Source: Gordionus sp. m RMFG-2023
Taxonomy: Eukaryota > Nematomorpha > Gordioida > Chordodea > Parachordodidae
Direction of reading: 5' to 3'
Assembly (NCBI RefSeq): GCF_954871325.1
Contig: NC_088775.1
Span: 12,811,561 to 12,875,560 of the forward strand
Length of the DNA stretch: 64,000 nucleotides
Both the position numbers and the translations under genes were made by a program. Of the stretch, positions 46,501-55,403 are shown one piece after another; position 1 is the stretch's first letter; every line of letters begins with the position of its first letter. The notes below the pieces were generated by a model. The model was not told the DNA's origin, did no database searches, and saw only the letters and a program-made list of their open reading frames with translations.

Positions 46501-49500
46501 CGATCCCATTCAACTCGATCTCGGTTCTAAATGATACGGATCGAATCGGTGAAAATTTTGTGGATCGGTACAGCTCTATATGGAATCGATTAATAATTTT
46601 ACATTAAATCGTTTAGAAATTTCTTGTTAATTTGTGGAAATCGTTGCAAGGCTCAAAGCAGCCCCAAATAGCAATGAATCAGGGAAACAGATCAAAACTC
46701 GACCTCTTTATGGAGAACGAATGCGGCACGGTATATACTACTATATTCTTTATAAACAGCCTGATTAATTTTTTTATAAATGTAAATATAATAAAGGCTT
46801 CGATACTAAGTGAAATAAAACTAGAAAAAGATTTTAAACTAAAATTAAGCGAACTCTCTAACCAAACTATAATTCCAGTTGATACCAATATTTTAGAATA
46901 TTGGTACTCGAAAAGATTTGAAGACCCCGAACTTTACGAATTATCGCACATCGTATTGGCCACTCCCGCTTCTCAGGTGTCAGTTGAACGCGCGTTCACC
47001 GCACTAGAATTTATCGCCAACCGCCCGCTACCAAATAAAGAAACATTAGATAACATTTTACTCATTAATGAATAATGAATTGTTTGATAATGTAATATTT
47101 GATTAACAATAACTTTGTTTATAATATTTTATTCAATTCAACTAACAAATTTTTGATACAGACATGCTTTAATTAAAAGGGTTTTTTTTTCTTGTATCAA
47201 TTTATCGACGAATTTTGTAGTCAATTCTTGGAACACTTTCCTTTATAACACTTCATAACACAGGTGGGACTATGCAAACCTAAATCATTTAAAAAACGTT
47301 ATAAACACTTGTTATATATATATTTTATTAATTAAAAATTATATTAATATTTAAACTCTATATAAACATTCTTCATCATCAATGTTATTTTTTTATATCA
47401 TATTGTAACATTTCAAAATAATTTGACATTTTATGACTATCTTGTCAAAAGCTGTCATAAAATTTTAATATAACAGTGTCACTAAATTTGACAAAACATA
47501 CATTAAAGAATTTAAACTTAAAATCAGCCATCACCCACCTTTAAAGTAATTAAATTATACTGTAGTTCTCGGGTATAGGCTCTTTTTTACCCCACTCATT
47601 TTTACTAAGCCTATAGAGGTTTAAGCAACTTTTTTCGAAATGTTGTGCCTACAAGTACGTGCGGCTTGCCCACAAATGTGTGAAGGGTTCCTCATTTTTC
47701 TTCCCCTAATTAACTATCCAGTTTGATGGATTTTGAGGAAAACCTAGCGTAGCTCTGTTGTACCCACAACCAGAGGGCGAAAACGCTTTTATCACGTATC
47801 ACGTAATATGTTAAAAATATGAAAACTAAAAATAAATTTAATTCTAAGTTAAAACGTGTCAAAATTGAGGTCCGAAAGAACCCCATCTAGACTTTCTCAT
47901 TTTTTTCACCTGTGTTATGTAAGGTCCAATATTGGGGAAAAAAATATACATAAGCCAAAACAAAGTGTGTTGATTAATATTATATACTAGCTTAATATAG
48001 ATAATAGTATCAAATTATTTGTTCTTTCTTAGAATTAGAGGTGTTGACAAAACTTATAATTTAGATCCATTGCTTATGGTTAAATATTTATTCTTTGGTT
48101 CTATATTTTTGCATGGAAGCTCTAATTATGAAACCTTTAACATTTTCTTTCTGCACTTGGTAGGCGTATTCAAAAAAAATGCTAAAAATCTTATATTCGG
48201 CAGCGATGAGGAGTTAGGGTTAATAACTTCATTAAGGAAGAATTTTAATAATTCTACACATGTATTAAGTACTTTTTATATGAAAACTATTTTTTACAGG
48301 ATATAAAGGGAATCAATTCAAGAATAAGGGAAAATATTTTAACTAGAAATTTTTGGCTCATTGGTTTTTCTCTACAATATTGGTGCTTAAATACCGGTTT
48401 AAGGGGATAATTCATTTTTAATGTATATGTTAGCGTCAATGTCTTATTTTTTTCAACTTTAATTATTTGAAGCATTTTTTTTTAAATTTAAAATTTTGAT
48501 TTTACCGGATTTCTATCAAGTTTGGAATACCTACCCTATATATTTTAGACAATTTCACCATGAACTTTATAACTTAGTATAATTTATATTAGTTTTTACA
48601 TAGATTTTTTATATAAATTATAAATGACTCAAAGGTTAACGACAAAATTGTCTACATTCATAAAATAGGTATTTTAAACATATTGGAATATATTTCCGGT
48701 AAAATTAAAATTTCAATTTTAAACGCGTTAAAAAAATGATTTAAAGTTTAAAAAATAACACATTGCCGCTATATACCTTTTTAAAAAATAAGGTGATACC
48801 TAATCTCTATACAAACAATAACTGTGAATCGTTAGATAATGTATTAAAAATAAAATTTAACCGATATTCTACTACACTCGTACATATGGTGGCTAATAAA
48901 ATTTATGAATTAGGTTTTGTTCAGAAAAAAGATTTTGGAATCTTAGTATGGTTAATTATTATTTAACAAAAAAATATGATGTGACAAAGATTCGTCATGA
49001 TTGGAATTAGTGATGATCAGAAAGCTAATATAAATTATATTAAGTTCAAAAGTTTATAGCGAAATTGTCTTGGAATTCATAAGATAGGTATCCCAAACAT
49101 GATGCAATCTATTTCCTGTAATATTAGATTTTTAAATTCAAAAAAACGAGATCAAAACATAATATAAAGTTGAAAAAATAACACATTACCGCTAACGTAT
49201 AAAAAAATTTTGATACTAAAAAAAATCATTTTAAATAATGTACTTATTTAATTGGATTAAAATAATAGAAAAATGTTTACTGACAAATAACAATAAGCAT
49301 TGTTTTTAAAACTAGATATAGTGAATAAGTATAGAAGTAATAAGTGGTGAGGGTGTGGTACAGCCGAAACAGATTAAATAAGAAAAAGAAACATTTTTTA
49401 AAAAAATTTTAAAAAACGAAAAAAAAAAACGAAAATTAATACGAAAAATAACAATTCCACCAAATACTTAAAACAACCCAAAATAGGGAGTCCTATTTCA

Positions 49501-52500
49501 AAAGCTGTTTGGTATAGGCTAAACAGCAATTAAGTATAAGAATTAAGTTGAATCAAGTCCTGTAAAAAATAGTTTAATCTATTAACCCGTTACTGGTTAA
49601 CGGTGCATATATGCACCACCTCCTATATACCTTATTTTAACATAGTAGTTTTTATTTTAAAAAATAATAAAAAAGATTTTTATATAGTTCAGACATTGTA
49701 CTTCAAAACTGGAAAAGAAAAATATGAAAAAAATATTTTTTTATGTCCCTAAGAAACCCTCAAACTTTGCGAATTTATGAGGTCTAAAATGCAAAATTTT
49801 TTAAGTCATCTCACAAGCATATTATAAAATTATTTCGATGAAAACTAGTGTGTATATATTCTTTATAGATATATCAATATTTATCAATCATTTTTGAATT
49901 TTTAAATAATTAAAATTTTAATAGGTAACCACATAAAGTTGACTGGTGCATATATGCACCGTTAACCATCTAGCAGTATAAATTATTTAAAAAATTCAAA
50001 CAAATGAAATTTAACATAATGAATTATAATTTTTTATATTAAAACCACTACCGTCACTAAGGGTGGGGGGAGGAGGGATGGGTGGCTCGAGCCCCCTAAG
50101 AATTTTTTTTAAAAAATTTTATACCCAAAAAAAGACCTTTTGAAAATAATTAAAAAAAATTTTTTAGCCCCCTGAGATTAAATCGAATAATATATTGTTC
50201 CTATTATAATTTTTTATCCCGATCAAATTATATGAAATTATTAGGTTCATAAATATTCAAAAGTTTAAAATTATTTTTAGCCTCTTCCTTTCTAAAGATT
50301 TTATTTTATTTATATAAAATATTATGCACCTGTTTTGTCAATTCAATCAAAATTATCAAAATAATAGATGACTAATAAAAAAATCAAGATTCTACGAAAA
50401 TAATTTGTCTAGATATTTAATTTTTAATAAATTTTTTTAATGAAACGTTTTCTAACAATTGAACAAACGCTTGCTCAACTTTTTGAAGAGGAACCAATTG
50501 AAGAAAGAGATATGGTTATAATTCCGCCAAACCCCTCTGCAGTTAGTGATGAAGAAGATTTCGATGAAAATGACTTAACAAATGTCGGAGTTTTGCCTTC
50601 AGATACAGCTGGAGAATTGGAGATTCATAATTCAGTTGATGACGACCTTCCAGAACCATATTCTACAAGAAGCTATTCTCGAATTTCTCACAATTTAAAA
50701 TGGAGAAAAACGGATGCAATATATTCTTCAGGTCCTTTCAATGGATAAAAGAAAGATGTAATAAAACTTGAAAATGATTTACATGGTAAAAGTCCATCAG
50801 ATATATTTTCTTTAATTTTCGACGAAGACTTATATTCACTAATTGTAAAACAAAATAATATTTATGCTAAACAAATGAATAGACCTAACATATGCATAAC
50901 CATCCAAGATATTCAGAGATTTATTGGAATTCTATTATTTACTGGATATCATTCTCTCCCACAAGAAAGAATGTACTGGTCTAATGATAGCGATATTTCT
51001 ATTCCAATAATCCGGGATACAATGACCCAATTACAATTTCGAAATTTGAAATATAATATCCATTTGGCAGACAATACTAAAATAGATATACATGATAGAT
51101 TTTATAAAGTTAGGCCTTACATTAATATATTGAATAATAAATTTCAGCAATTCGGAATTTTCAAACATCATTTATCAATAGATGACGAGATGATACCATA
51201 TCGAGGAAGACATTCTTGCAAAATGTTCATAAAAGGAAAACCAATTAGATTCGGATACAAGTCTTGGATATTGGCTTCTTCCGACGGTTGCGTATTCTCA
51301 TTTGATATATATCAAGGAAAAAGCGAAAATAAATATGAATATGGATTAGGTGGAAATGTAATCATAAAATTATTAAATTGCAAAAACCAAATTATCATAA
51401 AATATATTTTGATAATTTCTTTACATCATTTAAACTCTTGTCATACTTAAAACAAATGGGATATTTTGCAACTGGAACTGTGAGGGACAATAGAATAGAG
51501 CATTGCCCAGTTGAATCTATAAAGGTTGTAGCAAAAAAAGAAAGAGGATATTATGATTATAGGTTTGAAAAATTAAACGAAATATTTGTAGTTCGTTGGA
51601 ATGATAATTCGATGGTGACCGTTGCATCGACATGCCACACTATCTCTTTGCTTTCTAATGTTTCAAGGTATTCTAAGAAAATATCTTCTAAAATAAAAAT
51701 TCATCAGCCAAATATGGTAAGTGCTTATAACAAACACATGGGTGGAGTTGATCTATGTGATAATCTAATATCTACATATAGAATAAAAATAAGAGGAAAA
51801 AAATGGTGGTGGCCAATATTCACCAATTTTATTGATGTAGCTTTGGTATTTATGGAAAATCTGTAAATTCGCGAATCGAGATGACAAGAAGAGTTTCTTG
51901 CATTTAAATGAGAAGTTACTAATTACCTCCTTCGATCGTCAGTAAAAATAGAAAAAAATTCAAGTACAGGTCACACCAGCCAGTTTGCATTACAGTGTGA
52001 AAACCCTATTGATTCATCTGGACATTATTTATCCAAAATTATAGATGGAAAAAGACGAAGATGCAGATATTGCCATACGCACTCAAGATATATGTGCCAA
52101 ACATGTCAAATCGCACTCCATATGTTTCAAGGATTTTCACAATATATAAACATTTTCTCGTTTTTATTATAAATTACAAAAAAAGAATAAAGATATTTGT
52201 TGTTTTTTGATCTTATAGTATTTTATATAATTTTTATCTTTTTTAACCTCTTAATGGTTAACGGTGCATATATGCACCAGGCTAGATTTTCTATTTAGGA
52301 TTATTTTTTTTGGCTGATTTTTTTAGAATATCATATTTGAGCATTAATCAATATAATTTGAAAAAATTGAGCATTTTTATCCACTAGAAAAATTTTGACC
52401 ATTAATGGGTTAACTGGAAAAAAAATTTTTTATTGAAAATTAAATACTGACATATTATTTATATTGGTAAAATTAATAGTGAACAAAATTTTTAACAAAT

Positions 52501-54888
52501 ATTGGTATTTCGTAATAGTATAGAAATAAATAACAGCTTTACGCTTCTTGAATTGCGTCTAATAATTTCAAGGCGCGGCTTAACAAAAGTATCAGCGTTG
52601 TGCTGAGTGACCCTCATTAAAATATTTAGTAATTAATTGATTGCCATCAATGCAGTTTATAAAGCACTTAATCCGGGTGGAAATATCGACTCCGTAATAA
52701 TAAAGATTCAAAAGATTATATTCATAACATATATAACTATAACTCTTTTTTCTCTTAAATATTTTTCTTTTAAGATTATTTTTATTTTGTCAAATTCTTA
52801 AAATTTCGTCCTTTTTACAAAATAATAACTACTTAAAAAAGGTCTATTATTTAAATACAAATATATAATGTAAATTTTTTTTAAAAAAAGGTAAACACTT
52901 TCATGTCAAAGCAAATTTTAAAAAAATCCTTTTTAAAACTTCTAATAATATGTCCCAAAAAAAATTTGCCCACTTGACTAAAAACTTAATCCAACATTTT
53001 TTTTAAAAAATTGATTCTTTAACACCTCCGGATCTTAATTTAAAACAAACTAAATGAAAACTTTTTAATTAATTAATTTTTTTAGATAATGGTAATTAGT
53101 AATTACTACTAGTTATATTTGTAATCAATTACATTTTATTATATAAAAAAACTTAATTTTATCGTTCAATCTTAACTATTATGACATCTCCTTTTGTCAA
53201 TAACTTAAAGCTAAATGTCGAAGATGACTCCTGGAATTCGTAATCTAAAAAACTAAAACTGTTATTCTAATGATGAATTCATAAGCGAAATAGGGGGGGG
53301 GAAGGGGGGTGAGAGAGCAAAGGGATGCTTCGCATTTTTTTTTGAACCCTCCAAATTTATTTTAAACAAAATTAGATAATTTTAAAGTTGTTAATTAACA
53401 TTTCTTAATATAACAAAAATAATTTTAACGAGGACCCCCCCCCCTATTACCATTATTAAAAAATTAGCTTCTAAGCACTCCTCCCCCTCCTCCTAAATAA
53501 TAATACTAAAGCCATTGACATACTCAGGAATAAGTCAATCCTTAAATATTAATTAATATTTTGTCTTATGTCTGAAAATAATTATTATATACACATTTGA
53601 AAGTTAGCTTTTGTTAATTCACAATTTTTATTTTAAAATAAACACTTCGCGAGCTTCGATATTTCGTTAATAGATGTCCAAACATCTTAAACATCTATGA
53701 GCAAAATCTCCAGGCTTGTGTATTATATTCTGGCTAAAATGTTGGGTTAGTTGTTTATAAAAATCGATCCCTGTTTAACAACACTAATTTAAATAAGCCA
53801 GGAAAAGTTTCAAATTAAATAACATTTAAGGTAGGTTTCTATGGGTTTTACTACCAATATAAGTTAATGATTTATTTTTTTCTTCCTTTTAGTTCGTTGT
53901 GTACCACCAAAATTAGGGGGATAAATGGTTCAATTAGAAAATAACTTATTTTATGATTCGGTTCAAATTTTTAAAAATATTTGTCATTTATACTTAAAAA
54001 ATCAATAAAATCAAGTATTTCTTGGTTAATATAAGTAATGCAACACTCCTATTATTAATATATTGTAATGAATGGTTAATTATATTTTTTACTGGTTTGA
54101 TATAAGTCACTATAATTCCGCTGTTATGGTGATAACCCATGGTAAATAAAAAAGGGCATAATTTAACGAAAGTCCAGGAGAGACCTGCTAACAATAAATT
54201 ATGCCAAACGCCAGCCGAGGATACGTATAGACGAGTGCTAGATTTAGCGTTCAGTAGATGCGATTCGTCTAGCTTTACGTACGCACCTGGAAAAATCCAA
54301 AAAAGGAAAAAGCCAATCTTTTCCACCCTGATGTTCATTCTTAGTGTTGTAGTTATTTTTTTTAAATTAAAAGAATTATATTAGGAAAAATTACGAGAAA
54401 AGGTTATATAGATTTAGATTAGGATAGATGTACCTATTAGCCGCTAAAATATGACCGTATTCGTGAAAGACGGTCGACAAGATCAAACTCAAGATAATGT
54501 GAGGGGTGTGGGACCAAGGTAAGGCAGGCGTTCCTGGTAACTAATTATAATTTTCAAAACATAGTTTAGTTTTAAGCTATTAATAAGAGGTGGTTATAAA
54601 ACATACTATGGGACGAATGGCAGAAGCGGCACCGAGAGGGATAGGCTTAAAGAACAAATTAAGATAGATGTTGTAGAAAAGAACGATGTAAGCAGAAAAC
54701 ATAGCTATGACAGCGAACACTGCTCCGGCCACAAAGTAGATACGAAAAAATTTGAGATAACTTGGGGTACCTAAGTGGGTTGGGTATTCGATGTCTTTGG
54801 ATTGGTTAAAAGACCACGTGATTTTCAGGTAGGATACCTGAACTCCAGCGCATCGTAATAGCATGCTATAACTCTCTCCGAAAATACG
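39663..54888 (-). CDS. MBTPS2: Site-2 protease (membrane-bound transcription factor peptidase), 4 exons seen
   Basis: Zinc metalloprotease of the Golgi membrane that cuts membrane-anchored transcription factors (SREBP, ATF6 in animals) inside the bilayer after site-1 cleavage. The exons found are 54888-54607, 54540-54434, 54339-54093 and 40559-39663; phases are continuous. The active-site motif HEYGH (HExxH) is at 54465-54451. The third ligand motif LDG, in IPFVCVLDGRLIL, is at about 39848-39840. Other close matches to human S2P are FAVIAMFSAYIVL, FPGAYVKL, GVWHNLLLAGL, PQIGYCI and LFLCLPAR. The assembled part is about 510 residues against 519 in human. The first transmembrane helix and the true start codon are missing, so a short first exon probably lies between 54900 and 55400. 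The third intron is 13.5 kb and holds hAT, MULE and piggyBac elements. Confidence 0.92.
41020..41695. mobile_element. CCCGGCC-type hAT MITE, degraded left end
   Basis: The right end reads TTTCGGGCCGGGCTTGAAAA and then CCGAAGCAGATCATTACG, the reverse complement of the left end of the 23457-23745 copy. Further GGCCGGCCGG and GGCCCGGCC blocks occur at about 41585 and 41031. No clear left terminus or target duplication. Confidence 0.55.
42870..43018. repeat. Family A related fragment
   Basis: Starts TAGTGTTGTTTAATATCGAT and ends near CCCTTTAGCAACAC. The internal arms are strongly diverged. Confidence 0.45.
44340..47075 (+). pseudogene. hAT transposase with BED finger, intron and dimerisation domain
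   Basis: N-terminus MAKSKIRKILNEYF, then BED finger CNICNKSF...NLKRHIIRCH. Next come KMVSLKIDIAKT, a GT/AG intron of about 800 nt (after ILS, resuming at SINVQFINEANLQIRW near 45613), IYSCIIDNGARRIKTIEH (RNase-H-fold catalytic region), SSFRCATHTFQLIANGM, TFIDPRFNF, and the hAT C-terminal dimerisation domain LEYWYSKRFEDPELYELSHI followed by LATPASQVSVERAF. Stop at 47075. Frameshifts near 45690, 46068, 46341 and again near 46605 indicate a dead copy. It has no role in S2P and lies antisense inside its intron. Terminal repeats were not found. Confidence 0.75.
47254..47919. repeat. Possible inverted-repeat element, 13-bp ends
   Basis: CATAACACAGGTG (47254-47266) and its exact reverse complement CACCTGTGTTATG (47907-47919) bracket 666 bp without coding content. 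No target duplication is evident. Confidence 0.35.
48019..48966 (+). pseudogene. MULE-type (Mutator-like) transposase remnant
   Basis: 48019-48306 encodes TYNLDPLLMVKYLFFGSIFL, then NYETFNIFFLHLVGVFKKN, then GSDEELGLITSLRKNF and STHVLSTFYMK. This is the layout of the MULE domain seen in many invertebrate elements (xFGTDxExAL...F...THxLC). 48763-48966 encodes VIPNLYTNNNCESLDNVLKI, a conserved downstream block. The part between is degraded and contains a family B palindrome (48499-48705). Confidence 0.6.
48499..48705. repeat. Palindromic MITE family B, well-preserved copy
   Basis: Ends TTTTACCGGATTTCTATC and, in inverted form, TATTTCCGGTAAAA. Inner inverted pieces are GGAATACCTACCCTAT and ATAGGTATTTT...ATTGGAATA. 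About 207 bp, inserted in the MULE remnant. Confidence 0.7.
49030..49190. repeat. Family B right half
   Basis: GCGAAATTGTCTTGGAATTC, CATAAGATAGGTAT and TATTTCCTGTAATATTAG parallel the right half of the 48499-48705 copy. The following AACACATTACCGCTA matches that copy's downstream flank. Confidence 0.5.
49586..52409 (+). mobile_element. piggyBac transposon with intact ends and TTAA target sites
   Basis: A 2,824-bp element flanked by TTAA (49582-49585 and 52410-52413). It begins CCCGTTACTGGTTAACGG and ends, in complement, CCCATTAATGGTCAAAAT. A perfect 16-bp palindrome GGTGCATATATGCACC occurs at 49602-49617, 49945-49960 and 52263-52278. Two copies lie beside the ends, and all three carry GTTAAC on one side. 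The interior holds a piggyBac transposase with a few lesions. Confidence 0.93.
50440..52171 (+). pseudogene. piggyBac transposase, lightly damaged
   Basis: The N-terminus (50440) has an acidic region (DEEDFDENDL). The core follows: FIGILLFTGYHSLP, then LSIDDEMIPYRGRHSCKMFI with the first catalytic Asp, YFDNFFTSFKLLSYLKQMGY with the second, and NKHMGGVDLCDNL with the third. All three DDD positions are present. A Cys-rich C-terminal finger (CRYCHTHSRYMCQTC, about 52055-52105) is typical of the family. Lesions seen: an in-frame stop at 50746-50748, a frameshift near 51380-51440 and another near 51866. About 570 codons in all, a normal family length. Confidence 0.88.
53640..53790. repeat. Family A related fragment
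   Basis: Right-half features TATTCTGGCTAAAATGTTGG and GTTTAACAACACTAATTT are recognisable; the left half is diverged. Confidence 0.45.
54093..54339 (-). CDS. MBTPS2: S2P exon with PGA and WHN motifs
   Basis: 247 nt encoding VEKIGFFLFWIFPGAYVKLD, then AGVWHNLLLAGLSW and GIIVTYIKP before GTAAAA. It matches human GIFLFIIYPGAFVDL and AGIWHNFVLALLG. Confidence 0.92.
54434..54540 (-). CDS. MBTPS2: S2P exon with the HExxH active site
   Basis: 107 nt encoding LPGTPALPWSHTPHIILSLI, then LSTVFHEYGHILAAN. HEYGH supplies two zinc ligands and the catalytic glutamate. The exon has no start codon, so it is invisible to a simple reading-frame scan. Confidence 0.92.
54607..54888 (-). CDS. MBTPS2: S2P exon with N-terminal loop and second helix
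   Basis: Reads RIFGESYSMLLRCAGVQVSY, then LKITW, then VFAVIAMFSAYIVLFYN. It aligns with human S2P from the HSYEDW region on. The acceptor (ATCAAG) precedes codon CGT; the ATG at 54864 is therefore probably internal. It ends before GTATGT. Confidence 0.8.
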
Positions 54889-55266
54889 CTTGATTTATTA
54901 TTTTTTTATAAAATAATGATTTGCAAATTAAGGGGAGAAAAAAAATTTTGATATAGAAAGGAATGTCGATATTTTTAAGTGATTTTCTGATAATATCGAA
55001 ATGGCGGATAAATGAATTTATGTTTTTATGTTAATATCGGGTCAAAATAGTAATTAAGCCATAAAAAGTTGGAATAGTCCATTTATTTTTAATACGTAAA
55101 TAGTTAGCTAATTAATTCCCTATACACATTTCTTTTCCCCAAAAAAGTTAATTATTAAAAGTCTTAACGGCTGATATGGAAAAAGATGATCTTGAACTGG
55201 TGTGCTAATACGCCAATTACCAAATTGATAATTTATTTAAAAAATCCACAAATTTTATAATATCGC

Positions 55267-55272
55267 TTTATT
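55267..55272 (-). promoter_or_regulatory. Candidate polyadenylation signal for the FASTK-like gene
   Basis: AATAAA on the minus strand about 130 nt past the stop at 55404. It is in AT-rich DNA, hence weak evidence. Confidence 0.3.
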
Positions 55273-55403
55273 CATTATTTGCATTTTTCATAAAAGATTA
55301 AGACTAGTTTATGTATATAAATATGTATATAAATATTGAATACAAAAGGGGTGATGTATAATCACTGAAGGAATTTCTTTAAACAGTAGAAGAATAAAAA
55401 AAA

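Larger units (their letters stand above)
40560..54092 (-). other. 13.5-kb S2P intron crowded with transposons
   Basis: Bounded by donor GTAAAA (54092) and acceptor TTTTTATAG (40560). Identified content: a CCCGGCC-type MITE (41020-41695), a family A fragment (42870-43018), a hAT gene (44340-47075), a possible inverted-repeat element (47254-47919), a MULE remnant (48019-48966) and a piggyBac (49586-52409). The rest (40560-41020, 41700-42870, 43020-44340, 52410-54000) is AT-rich with G runs and shows nothing else I can support. Confidence 0.8.

Noticed and set aside
54139-54384. Plus-strand frame opposite an S2P exon
   Set aside because: Antisense shadow; the minus strand carries the conserved WHN and PGA motifs.
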